Positions 46,369 through 55,800 of a stretch of DNA of 63,798 nt are shown here, piece after piece. This stretch comes from JBFXIE01 sp050176255 (lineage in GTDB: Bacteria > Pseudomonadota > Gammaproteobacteria > Burkholderiales > Burkholderiaceae_C). The notes beneath the pieces are model-generated. The model did not search any database. It saw only the letters and a program-made list of their open reading frames with translations, and was not told where the DNA came from. The translations under genes were made by a program, and so were the position numbers. Where the stretch lies: assembly GCF_050176255.1 (NCBI RefSeq), contig NZ_JBFXIE010000014.1; one strand, written 5' to 3'. Each line of letters starts with the position of its first letter. Position 1 is the stretch's first letter.

Positions 46369-47688
46369 GTGGCTACTAACGCAGCTCAACTGGCAAAAAC
46401 TGGAAAGTTCGGCGATCTTCGCCGGCGTCTTGTCTTCTTGCTGCTCGCGTTGGTTGTATACCGCGTGGGGGCGCACATTCCCGTTCCGGGAATCGATCCT
46501 GCGCAGTTGCAGCAGCTGTTCAGTGGTCAGCAGGGTGGCATCCTGAATCTTTTCAACATGTTTTCGGGCGGGGCGCTTTCGCGCTTCACGGTCTTCGCTC
46601 TGGGGATCATGCCGTACATATCGGCATCGATCATCATGCAGTTGATGACCTACGTGGTTCCCACGTTCGAGCAGTTGAAAAAGGAAGGTGAAACCGGTCG
46701 CCGCAAGATCGCGCAATACACACGTTACGGAACGCTTGGCCTGGCCATATTCCAGTCGCTGGGCATCGCAGTGGCGCTGGAAAGCTCGGCGGGTCTGGTG
46801 CTGGAGCCTGGCTTTGGCTTCCGCATGACTGCGGTGTTCAGCTTGACGGCGGGCACCATGTTCCTGATGTGGCTGGGTGAGCAGATTACCGAGCGCGGGC
46901 TGGGCAACGGCATATCGATCCTGATCTTCGCAGGCATTGCCGCGGGGTTGCCGAGTTCGATTGGCGGGTTGCTGGAACTCGTGCGCACGGGTGCGATGAG
47001 CATTCTTGCAGCGATTTTCATCGTGATCGTCGTGGGGCTTGTCACCTACTTTGTGGTTTTTGTCGAGCGTGGTCAGCGCAAGATTCTTGTGAATTACGCA
47101 CGCCGCCAGGTTGGCAACAAGGTGTATGGCGGGCAATCGTCCCATCTGCCGTTGAAGCTGAATATGGCTGGTGTAATTCCACCGATCTTTGCGTCGTCCA
47201 TCATCTTGCTGCCTGCAACCATCGTGAACTGGTTCAGCGCCGGAGAGTCCATGCGCTGGCTGCGCGATATTTCGGCCGCGCTGACACCCGGACAGCCTGT
47301 GTACGTGATGTTCTATGCAGCCGCCATCGTGTTTTTCTGCTTCTTCTACACCGCGCTGGTTTTCAACAGCCGGGAGACGGCAGACAACCTGAAGAAGAGT
47401 GGGGCGTTCATCCCTGGTATCCGCCCTGGTGAGCACACGGCGCGCTACATCGACAAGATTCTGGTGCGCCTGACATTGGCTGGTGCCGTTTACATCACGT
47501 TTGTCTGTTTGCTGCCAGAGTTCCTGATCCTGAAGTACAACGTGCCGTTCTATTTTGGTGGCACTTCGTTGTTGATCATTGTGGTGGTCACGATGGACTT
47601 CATGGCCCAGGTGCAGAACTACATGATGTCGCAGCAGTATGAATCGCTGCTCAAGAAGGCCAACTTCAAGGCGACACCAGGTACCTGA
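46369..47688 (+). CDS. secY: protein translocase subunit SecY
   Basis: The 439-residue core of the Sec channel with ten membrane spans. Blocks: RLVFLLLALVVYRVGAHIPV, the plug-domain stretch after it, IMPYISASIIMQLMTYV, YTRYGTLGLAIFQSLGIAV-like TM3-4 region, and GAFIPGIRPGEHTARYID. GTG start at 46369 with GAAAGG ahead. It follows L15, as usual; infA does not follow it. Confidence 0.98.
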   Translation: MATNAAQLAKTGKFGDLRRRLVFLLLALVVYRVGAHIPVPGIDPAQLQQLFSGQQGGILNLFNMFSGGALSRFTVFALGIMPYISASIIMQLMTYVVPTFEQLKKEGETGRRKIAQYTRYGTLGLAIFQSLGIAVALESSAGLVLEPGFGFRMTAVFSLTAGTMFLMWLGEQITERGLGNGISILIFAGIAAGLPSSIGGLLELVRTGAMSILAAIFIVIVVGLVTYFVVFVERGQRKILVNYARRQVGNKVYGGQSSHLPLKLNMAGVIPPIFASSIILLPATIVNWFSAGESMRWLRDISAALTPGQPVYVMFYAAAIVFFCFFYTALVFNSRETADNLKKSGAFIPGIRPGEHTARYIDKILVRLTLAGAVYITFVCLLPEFLILKYNVPFYFGGTSLLIIVVVTMDFMAQVQNYMMSQQYESLLKKANFKATPGT

Positions 47689-47834
47689 CTCCGATGACTC
47701 TCTGGTGAATGCGCTATAGTTGCGGGTTCGCCAGAGAAGCAACGGCTTTTTTGATGCCCTTCGATCCATCGCGGGCACGTTTATTGTGTTCCGTGCAGTG
47801 GGCCGGAACGATTGGACAAGTTTAGGAGAATGCA

Positions 47835-47948
47835 ATGAGAGTTTCGGCTTCGGTGAAGAAAATTTGCCGCAACTGCAAAATCATCCGCCGCAAGGGCGTT
47901 GTGCGCGTGATCTGCACAGATCAGCGCCACAAGCAGCGCCAAGGTTGA
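47835..47948 (+). CDS. rpmJ: 50S ribosomal protein L36
   Basis: A 37-residue protein (MRVSASVKKICRNCKIIRRK then VVRVICTDQRHKQRQG). Zn ligands Cys11, Cys14, Cys27 and His32 are present, the zinc-binding form. TAGGAGA precedes the ATG. The 146 bp upstream carry a hairpin (tctctgg/ccagaga, 47697-47737) and possibly a promoter. Confidence 0.97.
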   Translation: MRVSASVKKICRNCKIIRRKGVVRVICTDQRHKQRQG

Positions 47949-47970
47949 TTGGGAAATTTAGAGGACGCAT

Positions 47971-48336
47971 ATGGCTCGTATCGCTGGTATTAACATCCCG
48001 CCCCATCAGCATGCCGAGATCGGCCTGACGGCTATCTATGGTATTGGGCGCACCCGTGCTCGCAAGATTTGCGAAGCGTGCGGAATCGCGTATTCCAAGA
48101 AGGTCAAGGAACTGACCGACGCTGATCTGGAGAAGATTCGCGACCAAATCGCTCAGTTCACCATTGAAGGTGATCTGCGCCGTGAAACAACGATGAATAT
48201 CAAGCGTTTGATGGACATCGGTTGCTATCGTGGTTTCCGCCATCGTCGCGGTCTGCCGATGCGTGGTCAGCGCACACGCACGAATGCACGTACCCGCAAG
48301 GGCCCGCGCAAAGGTGCAGCTGCACTGAAAAAGTAA
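47971..48336 (+). CDS. rpsM: 30S ribosomal protein S13
   Basis: S13, 121 residues (ARIAGINIPPHQHAEIGLTA; C-terminal RGLPMRGQRTRTNARTRKGP). It contacts tRNA in the subunit head and begins the alpha operon. Confidence 0.98.
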   Translation: MARIAGINIPPHQHAEIGLTAIYGIGRTRARKICEACGIAYSKKVKELTDADLEKIRDQIAQFTIEGDLRRETTMNIKRLMDIGCYRGFRHRRGLPMRGQRTRTNARTRKGPRKGAAALKK

Positions 48337-48351
48337 GATTGAAAGATCAAT

Positions 48352-48756
48352 ATGGCTAAGTCTCCCGCCAATAACGCGGCGCAACGCGTGCGCAAGAAGG
48401 TTCGCAAGAACGTGTCCGATGGTATCGCCCACGTGCATGCATCCTTCAACAATACAATCATCACCATCACCGATCGCCAAGGTAACGCGCTGTCCTGGGC
48501 ATCTTCGGGGGGTCAAGGCTTCAAGGGTTCGCGCAAGTCGACACCGTTTGCTGCTCAGGTGGCTTCTGAAGTGGCGGGTCGCGCCGCCATTGAACAGGGC
48601 ATCAAGAACCTGGACGTCGAGATCAAGGGCCCCGGTCCGGGCCGCGAGTCCTCGGTGCGCGCCCTTGGTGCTCTGGGCATTCGCATTACATCCATCTCGG
48701 ATGTGACGCCTGTGCCCCACAACGGCTGCCGCCCTCAGAAGCGTCGCCGCATCTAA
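48352..48756 (+). CDS. rpsK: 30S ribosomal protein S11
   Basis: S11, 134 residues, lines the platform near the mRNA exit. Blocks: GIAHVHASFNNTIITITDRQ, GFKGSRKSTPFAAQ, PGPGRESSVRALGALGI, NGCRPQKRRRI. Confidence 0.98.
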   Translation: MAKSPANNAAQRVRKKVRKNVSDGIAHVHASFNNTIITITDRQGNALSWASSGGQGFKGSRKSTPFAAQVASEVAGRAAIEQGIKNLDVEIKGPGPGRESSVRALGALGIRITSISDVTPVPHNGCRPQKRRRI

Positions 48757-48846
48757 ATCTTTTCATAAGCCCACCGCCACCGATCGCCTTGTGCGATGGT
48801 GGCTCCCGCATTTCAATGCGGAAGAAGACAATTCAAGGAAATACAA

Positions 48847-49470
48847 GTGGCACGTTATCTCGGCCCCAAGGCCAAACTCTCCCGCCGCGAAGGCACGGAT
48901 CTGTTCCTCAAGAGCGCACGTCGCTCGATTGCTGACAAAGCCAAGTTTGACTCCAAGCCTGGTCAGCATGGGCGCACCTCTGGCGCCCGCACGTCTGACT
49001 ACGGTCTGCAACTGCGTGAAAAGCAGAAGGTCAAGCGCATGTACGGCGTGCTGGAAAAGCAGTTCCGTCGTTACTTCGAGGCAGCTGAGCGCCGCAAGGG
49101 CAACACTGGCGCCAACCTGCTGTCGCTGCTCGAATCCCGCCTGGACAATGTTGTCTATCGCATGGGTTTCGGCTCTACGCGTGCAGAAGCGCGCCAGCTG
49201 GTGTCCCACAAGGCCATCACCGTCAATGGTCAATGCGTCAACATCGCTTCGTACCTGGTGAAAGCTGGTGACGTTGTCGCCGTGCGTGAAAAGTCCAAGA
49301 AACAGGCGCGCATTGTCGAGGCTCTGCAATTGGCCCAGCAGGTGGGCATGCCCGCCTGGGTCGAGGTGAGTGCTGACAAGGTCGAAGGCGTTTTCAAGCA
49401 AGTGCCAGATCGTGACCAGTTTGGTGCAGACATCAACGAATCTCTGATCGTTGAGTTGTATTCGCGTTAA
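48847..49470 (+). CDS. rpsD: 30S ribosomal protein S4
   Basis: S4, 207 residues, nucleates 30S assembly and, in E. coli, represses the alpha operon. It is the form without zinc cysteines (ARYLGPKAKLSRREGTDL). The S4 RNA-binding domain is at RLDNVVYRMGFGSTRAEARQ. GTG start at 48847 with AAGGA ahead; the earlier ATG in frame precedes unrelated residues. Confidence 0.97.
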   Translation: MARYLGPKAKLSRREGTDLFLKSARRSIADKAKFDSKPGQHGRTSGARTSDYGLQLREKQKVKRMYGVLEKQFRRYFEAAERRKGNTGANLLSLLESRLDNVVYRMGFGSTRAEARQLVSHKAITVNGQCVNIASYLVKAGDVVAVREKSKKQARIVEALQLAQQVGMPAWVEVSADKVEGVFKQVPDRDQFGADINESLIVELYSR

Positions 49471-49580
49471 TCCATAGTCGTCACCCTAGCTAATTCGTTC
49501 CTGAACCGCGGGTATCGCGGTTTAGGTGCTTCATCAGCCTTACCGGTGTAACGAGCTGGGGGCATTGAGAGGAAGTCTGC

Positions 49581-50576
49581 ATGCAAACCAATTTGCTGAA
49601 ACCCAAGGCAATCAATGTCGAACAGCTTGGTTACAACCGAGCCAAAGTCGAACTGGAGCCGTTCGAGCGTGGCTATGGCCACACGCTTGGCAACGCCATT
49701 CGGCGTGTCTTGCTCTCGTCCATGGTGGGTTACGCAGCAACCGAGGTGACCATTGCCGGTGTGTTGCACGAGTATTCGTCGATCGACGGAATCCAGGAAG
49801 ATGTTGTCAACATCCTGCTGAATCTGAAGGGGGTTGTGTTCAAGCTTCACAACCGTGACGAGGTCACATTGAGCTTGCGCAAGGACGGTGAGGGTGTCGT
49901 TACGGCGCGTGATATTCAAACGCCCCACGATGTCGAGATTGTCAACCCTGACCACGTGATTGCGCACCTGTCTGCCGGTGGCAAGCTGGATATGCAGATC
50001 AAGGTGGAGAAAGGTCGCGGTTACGTGCCAGGCAACATGCGGCGCTTCGCTGACGAGGCTACAAAGTCCATTGGTCGTATCGTGCTAGATGCGTCTTTTT
50101 CTCCGGTCAAGCGCGTCAGCTACACCGTTGAAAGCGCTCGCGTAGAGCAGCGCACCGACCTGGACAAGCTGGTGTTGGAGATTGAAACCAACGGCGCCAT
50201 CTCTGCTGAAGAGGCGGTGCGTGAGTCCACCAAGATCCTGATCGAGCAGCTGGCAGTGTTTGCACAGATTGATGCCGGTGGGATCCTGGAACCTCAGGCT
50301 GGCCGGCCTGGGCAGGCCAGTGGTGCCACCTTTGATCCGATCTTGCTGCGGCCGGTGGATGAGCTTGAGCTCACGGTGCGCTCTGCGAACTGCCTCAAGG
50401 CAGAGAACATCTATTACATCGGTGATCTGATCCAGCGCACCGAGAACGAACTGCTCAAGACCCCCAACCTGGGTCGCAAGTCGCTCAACGAGATCAAGGA
50501 AGTTTTGGCTTCACGCGGTCTCACGCTGGGTATGAAGCTTGAGAACTGGCCGCCGGCCGGGCTCGATAAGCGTTAA
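49581..50576 (+). CDS. rpoA: RNA polymerase alpha subunit
   Basis: The 331-residue alpha subunit. The N-terminal assembly domain has EPFERGYGHTLGNAIRRVLL; after a linker the C-terminal domain (about 250-331), which contacts UP elements and activators, has ELELTVRSANCLKAENIYYI and TPNLGRKSLNEIKEVL. AGGAAG precedes the ATG. Confidence 0.98.
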   Translation: MQTNLLKPKAINVEQLGYNRAKVELEPFERGYGHTLGNAIRRVLLSSMVGYAATEVTIAGVLHEYSSIDGIQEDVVNILLNLKGVVFKLHNRDEVTLSLRKDGEGVVTARDIQTPHDVEIVNPDHVIAHLSAGGKLDMQIKVEKGRGYVPGNMRRFADEATKSIGRIVLDASFSPVKRVSYTVESARVEQRTDLDKLVLEIETNGAISAEEAVRESTKILIEQLAVFAQIDAGGILEPQAGRPGQASGATFDPILLRPVDELELTVRSANCLKAENIYYIGDLIQRTENELLKTPNLGRKSLNEIKEVLASRGLTLGMKLENWPPAGLDKR

Positions 50577-50613
50577 GTTTCAAGTTTCGGCTCTTCTCAT
50601 GAGAGTCAGTGCC

Positions 50614-50641
50614 TCGGGCAGTACCTGATACGGCTGCCCGA
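50614..50641 (+). promoter_or_regulatory. hairpin between rpoA and rplQ
   Basis: The inverted pair tcgggcag/ctgcccga (8 bp, 12-nt loop), followed by atttaattatt, may attenuate or stabilise the transcript before rplQ. Confidence 0.35.
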
Positions 50642-50667
50642 TTTAATTATTCAAAAAGGAAAGCACC

Positions 50668-51057
50668 ATGCGCCACGGACACGGCCTTCGCAAACTCAAT
50701 CGCACCAGCTCGCACCGCCTTGCGATGCTGCAAAACATGATGAACTCGCTCATCGAGCACGAGGCCATCAAGACCACTCTGCCCAAAGCCAAAGAGCTGC
50801 GCCGCGTGATCGAGCCCATGATCACCCTGGCCAAGGAAGACTCGGTGGCTAACCGTCGCCTGGCCTTCAATCGCCTGCGTGATCGCGACAGCGTTACCAA
50901 GCTGTTCAATGAACTGGGTCCGCGCTTCAAGACCCGTCCTGGTGGCTACACACGCATCCTGAAAATGGGTTTCCGTGTAGGCGACAATGCGCCGATGGCT
51001 TTCGTTGAATTGGTGGATCGTCCCGCTGAATCTCAAGCTGCTGACACAGAAGCTTAA
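50668..51057 (+). CDS. rplQ: 50S ribosomal protein L17
   Basis: L17, 129 residues (MRHGHGLRKLNRTSSHRLAM; RRVIEPMITLAKEDSVANRR), the last gene of the alpha operon. Its final codons contain the promoter of the following tRNA gene. Confidence 0.98.
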   Translation: MRHGHGLRKLNRTSSHRLAMLQNMMNSLIEHEAIKTTLPKAKELRRVIEPMITLAKEDSVANRRLAFNRLRDRDSVTKLFNELGPRFKTRPGGYTRILKMGFRVGDNAPMAFVELVDRPAESQAADTEA

Positions 51058-51071
51058 AAATACTGTATAAT
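51041..51071 (+). promoter_or_regulatory. promoter of tRNA-fMet
   Basis: CTGACA (51041-51046), a 19-bp spacer and a perfect TATAAT (51066-51071), 11 bp ahead of the mature 5' end. It overlaps the rplQ stop region. Confidence 0.65.
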
Positions 51072-51082
51072 TCTTCTCTTAC

Positions 51083-51159
<77 letters not shown>

Positions 51160-51181
51160 AATATCAGGCGCAATGCTTGGA

Positions 51182-51215
51182 AAAAAAGCCCACGTTTGTG
51201 GGCTTTTTTGTTTTT
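51182..51215 (+). terminator. intrinsic terminator after tRNA-fMet
   Basis: Perfect stem aaaaaagcccac/gtgggctttttt with loop gttt, followed by gttttt. Confidence 0.92.
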
Positions 51216-51370
51216 AAAACTCGCCCGGATGCGATGTGCACCACCATTGGCGGACGCTAGCCCATCAAGCCGACGCCTATAAGGTTTCCCACCCTCACCC
51301 CCAATCCAATGGCTTGAGCCTGGCTTTGACGGGATGCGCGCGCCAGTGAAGCCTGTGCGCTGCCCGATGA

Positions 51371-52555
51371 TCAGGTCAGCGCGCCACGCGCATCCACCCG
51401 GATGATGCGTTCCACCACACCGTTGAGCAACCCGCCGCGCACGCCGATCAGATGGTCATGCAGGTTGACGGTGGGGTCGCAGTGGCCCGGTACCAGCCAG
51501 AGCATGCGGCCCAGGGCAGGCAGGCGGGACTGGGGTCCGGCGTGGTACAGGATGCCGTGTTCGTCGCCGCCGTTGGCGTAGCGCAGCGCGAGTTCAGGCG
51601 GCAGGCCCCAGACCAGCGGCATACCAGAGTCGATGGCGTGGCTTTTGTGGCCGGCGTCGCACACGGCGTGGCTGCCCTCGCGCACCGAGATGACCTGAGT
51701 CTTGACGAACAGCGCATGCTCGAATTGAGGCTGCGCGCTCTCGCGTTCGTTGCGTGAGTAGTCCGCATCCATGAACAAAAAAGAGCCAGGCTGCAGTTCG
51801 CCATATACGCCGCTCGCGGCTTCGTGCACCAATGTGCCGGTGCCCGATCCTGTGACCAGCGGCACAGGCAGGCCCGCAGATTCGATCAGCGCACGCGTGT
51901 CGGCAACTGCCTGCACTGCGCGGGCGATGGCCTGGCGCCGATCAACCGCAGTGCGCAGGTGCTGGGCACCGCCGTGGTAGGCCTGCAGGCCCGCAAACTG
52001 CAGGCGTGGCTGCGTTGCCACGGTTTGCGCCAGTGCCAGCGCGGCAGGGCCCGGCGCCACTCCGCAGCGGCCCTGCCCGACGTCGATTTCCACAAATACG
52101 TTGATGCCGGCGTCGCTGCCCGCCACGCGCATGGCCTCGGCCAGTCGGGCAACGCCTTCGTCGCTGTCCACTGCGACGGCCAGCCGCCCGCCGCGTGCGG
52201 CCAGCTGTGCAGCCAGGCGCGCGGCGCGCAGCAGCTTGGTGGCACCCAGTACTTGGTTGCTGATGTACAGATTGACCACGCCTCCCGCGGCCAGCGCTTC
52301 GGCCTCGGACACCTTTTGCACGCAGTGTCCGCGTGCGCCGGCTCGTTCCAGACGCAGGGCAATCTCTGAGCTCTTGTGCAGCTTGGCGTGGGGGCGCCAG
52401 CGCACCTGGTGCTTGTGCGCAAACTCGGCCATGCGCTGGATGTTGCGCTCCATCGCGTCCAGGTCAATGACCAGTGCGGGGGTGTCGATCAAGTCCACCC
52501 GCTGACCAAGGGTGGCGCGCAGGTGTTCGGGCAAAAGATCAGGAATCGATTTCAT
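51371..52555 (-). CDS. D-threonine aldolase / D-serine dehydratase-like PLP enzyme
   Basis: A 394-residue alanine-racemase-fold type III PLP enzyme. The PLP Lys is in RPHAKLHKSSEIALR (about 58); other blocks are FVEIDVGQGRCGV, FAGLQAYHGGAQH, VTGSGTGTLVHEA, GELQPGSFLFMDADY and the metal site VPGHCDPTVNLHD. These fit D-threonine aldolase, which splits D-threonine to glycine and acetaldehyde; D-serine dehydratase uses a different second half, so substrate remains inferred. It overlaps the following phosphatase gene by 17 bases. Confidence 0.85.
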   Translation of the reverse strand: MKSIPDLLPEHLRATLGQRVDLIDTPALVIDLDAMERNIQRMAEFAHKHQVRWRPHAKLHKSSEIALRLERAGARGHCVQKVSEAEALAAGGVVNLYISNQVLGATKLLRAARLAAQLAARGGRLAVAVDSDEGVARLAEAMRVAGSDAGINVFVEIDVGQGRCGVAPGPAALALAQTVATQPRLQFAGLQAYHGGAQHLRTAVDRRQAIARAVQAVADTRALIESAGLPVPLVTGSGTGTLVHEAASGVYGELQPGSFLFMDADYSRNERESAQPQFEHALFVKTQVISVREGSHAVCDAGHKSHAIDSGMPLVWGLPPELALRYANGGDEHGILYHAGPQSRLPALGRMLWLVPGHCDPTVNLHDHLIGVRGGLLNGVVERIIRVDARGALT

Positions 52556-53180
52556 CGCGGCTGGCGTTCTCCAGGTGTTGTGTATCGGCCCAACCTACAA
52601 GCGCAAGGCCGTTTCCCTCGCTCCATAGCAGGCGGTTGATGGCGGCGTTGGTCAACTGCCAGGTGCGTGGCGCCTGCAGATCCAGCCGCGTGGCCAGGCG
52701 GTACAGCACGTCCAGGACGCCGCCGTGGGCTACCAGCACGATTTGCTCGCCGAGATGGCGTGCGGCGATGGTGCCCACTGTATGTTCGATGCGATCGCGC
52801 AGCATGAGTAGCGACTCGCCGCCTGCGGGCGAAAAGTGGGGGTCGCGCTTGCGCCAGCGCAGGGCGAGATCGGGTTCATCTAGCTCTATTTGCTGAAAAG
52901 TGCGTCCCTGCAGGTGGCCAAAGCTGCGCTCGCGCAGGCCGGACGTGGGGGTGAGCGGCGCTCTTGTAGTGCGGGCCACGGCCAGGGCAGTGGCGTAGGC
53001 GCGCTGCAGGTCGCTGCTGTAGATAGCGGTGATGGGCTCGCCCGCCAGCGCCTGCCCCACCTGCCTGGCCTGCCACAGCCCGGTGTCGTTGAGCGGAATG
53101 TCCAGATGGCCCTGGATGCGTGCGTCCACGTTCCAGGCGGTTTCACCGTGGCGAATGGCAATGATGCGAGTGGCGTGCAT
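52539..53180 (-). CDS. histidine phosphatase family protein (phosphoglycerate mutase-like)
   Basis: A 213-residue branch-1 histidine phosphatase. The catalytic motif is IAIRHGETAWN (8-18), with LNDTGLWQARQVG, SSDLQRAYATA, LRERSFGHLQG and the second His in VLVAHGGVLD. It could be a cofactor-dependent phosphatase such as CobC- or GpmB-like; no cobalamin genes are nearby. Overlapping the aldolase gene suggests one transcript. Confidence 0.88.
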   Translation of the reverse strand: MHATRIIAIRHGETAWNVDARIQGHLDIPLNDTGLWQARQVGQALAGEPITAIYSSDLQRAYATALAVARTTRAPLTPTSGLRERSFGHLQGRTFQQIELDEPDLALRWRKRDPHFSPAGGESLLMLRDRIEHTVGTIAARHLGEQIVLVAHGGVLDVLYRLATRLDLQAPRTWQLTNAAINRLLWSEGNGLALVGWADTQHLENASRDEIDS

Positions 53181-53200
53181 GGTGCGCGCAGGGGTGACGG

Positions 53201-53674
53201 TCAGATCAGGGAGCGGGCGTTGTCCAGCACGAAGTCGCAGGCCTTTTCCTTGAGGTCGCCTTTGAGACGATCCAGGTTGAACTGCTTGCCGCCAGAGCCC
53301 GTGACGATGCCCGACAGGCCGCTCAGATAGCCCTCGTCGCGGGGTTCGGGTTGGGCTTTGCCAAGGCCCATCTTGCCCAGCAGTTGCTGCTTGACCTGTG
53401 CGGCCTTGTCGGCGTTCAGGTAATTGTTCTTCATGCAGTAGGTAATGACGCCGGCCGCGTTGCTCGGTGTGGCCGATGCCGTGAGACCCATGGCCGACAG
53501 GGAGGACAGACCCGCCCCGCTGCCCATCATGCCGCCCAAGGCGGACGAGTTGTTGCTGCCGGTGGCGCCGCGCAGGGCATCACCCAGGCCGCCAGCTTGC
53601 ACGCTGATGCCGACAGCGCACAGGCAGGCAAACAGACTGACGGGCAGCAGGCGGTGTCGAATGGCGTGGTGCAT
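53201..53674 (-). CDS. DUF2501 (YjjA-like) exported protein
   Basis: A 157-residue protein with a signal peptide (LPVSLFACLCAVGISVQA, cleavage before GG), a Gly/Ser-rich middle, then the DUF2501 region: AGVITYCMKNNYLNADKAAQ, a Lys-rich helix and DLKEKACDFVLDNARSLI with a second Cys that may form a disulfide. Function unknown. ATG 53674. Confidence 0.85.
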   Translation of the reverse strand: MHHAIRHRLLPVSLFACLCAVGISVQAGGLGDALRGATGSNNSSALGGMMGSGAGLSSLSAMGLTASATPSNAAGVITYCMKNNYLNADKAAQVKQQLLGKMGLGKAQPEPRDEGYLSGLSGIVTGSGGKQFNLDRLKGDLKEKACDFVLDNARSLI

Positions 53675-53752
53675 GGTGAATCCTTTCAGGCGGCCGGTGC
53701 GCGCAAGGGTGGTTGGACAGGACGGCAGCAAATGGTAGCTGGCATCGGTGGT

Positions 53753-54367
53753 TCAGCGTTGCGGTGTGATCTCGGTGCGCACTTTGCGCGATCCTGCCGG
53801 CGGGCGCGGAAACCCGCTGAGTGCCTGGCTGAACAGCACGCCGTAGATGGCCGGATCGTCCGTCCACACATCTTCATAGACGGCTGATGTCTCGTACACC
53901 ACCTGCTGCGTGGCGGCGTCGCGCAGCACCACACTGACCTTGCGGTGGTAAAGGGTGGGCGGGCCGTCCATCATCCAGCCCATGCCCATGTTCCAGCGCC
54001 CGCCGTAGCCCAGGCCCCAGCCGAAGCGGCCGTAAAACGGATCGGGCGAGTAATAAGGCCAGTCATGGGGCCGGGTGTAGCCGCCCTCGGCGCCCAGTTG
54101 CGCCACGAGACGAGGGTGGGCGTCGTCGCGCCGCAGGCCCACGCGCGTCAGCGCCTGCTCGGCCAGGGCCTCAATGGTGGCGAAGGTGGCCGCCTGCGCC
54201 TGTTGCGAGGGTAGTCGCTCGAAGCGGTAGGTGGGTGGGTGGGGCAGGGCGCTGAGGGTGGAGTAGCTGCTGACGTCGCTTTCCACCAGCCGTGGGCCGG
54301 CGCAGCCGACCAGCAGCGCGGCCGCGGCGCTCAGGGCAAGGGTGCAGAGTTGGCGCATCAAGACCAT
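53753..54367 (-). CDS. DUF4136-type lipoprotein
   Basis: A 204-residue lipoprotein; the signal peptide ends in LLVGC with Cys22. The domain has SSYSTLS, PPTYRFERLPSQQ, a Gly/Trp/Tyr-rich centre (FYGRFGWGLGYGG) and RKVSVVLRDAATQQVVYETS. Function unknown; relatives sit at the outer membrane. Starts ATG 54367 or 54358. Confidence 0.8.
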   Translation of the reverse strand: MVLMRQLCTLALSAAAALLVGCAGPRLVESDVSSYSTLSALPHPPTYRFERLPSQQAQAATFATIEALAEQALTRVGLRRDDAHPRLVAQLGAEGGYTRPHDWPYYSPDPFYGRFGWGLGYGGRWNMGMGWMMDGPPTLYHRKVSVVLRDAATQQVVYETSAVYEDVWTDDPAIYGVLFSQALSGFPRPPAGSRKVRTEITPQR

Positions 54368-54443
54368 GGCGATGTCTCCTGGGGCAGCATGCCCCCTGTG
54401 CCTGCAATGGTACGGCGCCCGCAGGTGTCGCGTTCAGCCCGGT

Positions 54444-55400
54444 TCAGCCGAACTGCACCACCTGCAGGCCCGGCAGCGCGGGCGCAGCGGGGAACTCCTC
54501 ATGATCGAAGGCCATGTCGCCGTTCGGGTCGGCAATGCCGGTGGCCTTGGCGTTCTTGAAGTCGTGCAGCTTGGGATCCATCAGGTGCGTGGTCACCACA
54601 TGGCCCATGGCACGCAGCATGCTCTCGATACGGCCAGGAAATTTTTTGTCCCATTCGCGCAGCATCTCGTTGACGGCCACGCGCTGCAGCCCGTCCTGGC
54701 TGCCGCACAGGTTGCAGGGAATGATGGGGAACTGCTGGTACTGCGCCCAGCGCGCGGTGTCCTTTTCGGGCACGTAGCACAGCGGTCGGATCACCACATG
54801 CTTGCCGTCGTCGCTCACCAGCTTGGGCGGCATGCCCTTCATGCGGCCGCCGTAGAACATATTGAGCATCAGCGTGGCGACGATGTCATCGCGGTGATGG
54901 CCCAGGGCCAGTTTGGTACAGCCAAGCCGGTCGGCCACCGAATACAAAATCGCCCGGCGCAGGCGCGAGCACAGGCTGCAGGTGGTCTTGCCCTCGGGCA
55001 CCACACGCTTGACGACGCTGTAGGTGTCCTGGTTCTCGATGTGGTACTCCACGCCGATGCTCTTGAAGTACTCCGGCAGCACATGCTCGGGAAAGCCGGG
55101 CTGCTTCTGATCCAGGTTCACGGCCACCAGGTCAAACTTGATGGGCGCGCGCCTTTGCAGCTTGCGCAGGATGTCCAGCAGCGTGTAGCTGTCCTTGCCG
55201 CCGGACATGCAGACCATGATGCGGTCGCCTTCCTCGATCATGTTGAAGTCGGTGATGGCGCGGCCCACCTCGCGGCACAGGCGCTTTTCCAGCTTGACCT
55301 GCTCGCGTTCAATCTTGCGGGTGTCGCCCGCGGGTTCTTCGCCCACCCAGTCGGCGGTGGCGGGCGGGGTGGTGAGGGCGGCTTCTGTGATGGTGTTCAT
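54444..55400 (-). CDS. ttcA: tRNA 2-thiocytidine(32) synthetase
   Basis: The 318-residue Fe-S enzyme thiolates C32 in tRNA. The PP-loop is CMSGGKDSYTLLD (about 64-76); the cluster cysteines are in TTCSLCSRLRR and IIPCNLCGS. ATG 55400 gives MNTITEAAL. It precedes folB closely on the same strand: folB ends 4 bp upstream of it. Confidence 0.95.
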   Translation of the reverse strand: MNTITEAALTTPPATADWVGEEPAGDTRKIEREQVKLEKRLCREVGRAITDFNMIEEGDRIMVCMSGGKDSYTLLDILRKLQRRAPIKFDLVAVNLDQKQPGFPEHVLPEYFKSIGVEYHIENQDTYSVVKRVVPEGKTTCSLCSRLRRAILYSVADRLGCTKLALGHHRDDIVATLMLNMFYGGRMKGMPPKLVSDDGKHVVIRPLCYVPEKDTARWAQYQQFPIIPCNLCGSQDGLQRVAVNEMLREWDKKFPGRIESMLRAMGHVVTTHLMDPKLHDFKNAKATGIADPNGDMAFDHEEFPAAPALPGLQVVQFG

Positions 55401-55404
55401 GGGG

Positions 55405-55776
55405 TTACCACTGTCCTGTCTCGACGCGAATGGCGACTTCGCAGTCATCAAAAATTTCCAGCTTGGCGATCTTCACGCGCACGCCCAGCACGCCGGGCAG
55501 CTGCATCAGCCGGTGGGCCAGCTTGCCGATCAGGCTCTCCAGCAGGTTCACATGCTCGGCCGTGCACTCGTCGATGATGATCTGGCGCACCTTGCGGTAG
55601 TCCAGCACGTGCTGGATGTCGTCGTCGCGCGGCGCCAGGGGCTGGGTGCCCAGGCTCAGCTCGGCGTCCACCTGGATGGGCTGGGGCGCATTCTTTTCAT
55701 GCGCGAGGATGCCCAGGTTGGCATCAAAGCGCAAACCGGTGAGCGTGAGGATCTGTGTGCCTGCGGCGTTGTACAT
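55405..55776 (-). CDS. folB: dihydroneopterin aldolase
   Basis: A 123-residue tunnel-fold enzyme splitting dihydroneopterin in folate synthesis. Blocks: LTLTGLRFDANLGILAHEK, the YRKVRQIIIDE strand, NLLESLIGKLAHRLM with the catalytic Glu, and VRVKIAKLEIF with Lys. It lies between a short-chain dehydrogenase gene and ttcA on one strand. Confidence 0.92.
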   Translation of the reverse strand: MYNAAGTQILTLTGLRFDANLGILAHEKNAPQPIQVDAELSLGTQPLAPRDDDIQHVLDYRKVRQIIIDECTAEHVNLLESLIGKLAHRLMQLPGVLGVRVKIAKLEIFDDCEVAIRVETGQW

Positions 55777-55800
55777 GGTGGGGTGGCGCGGTGCGCGCGC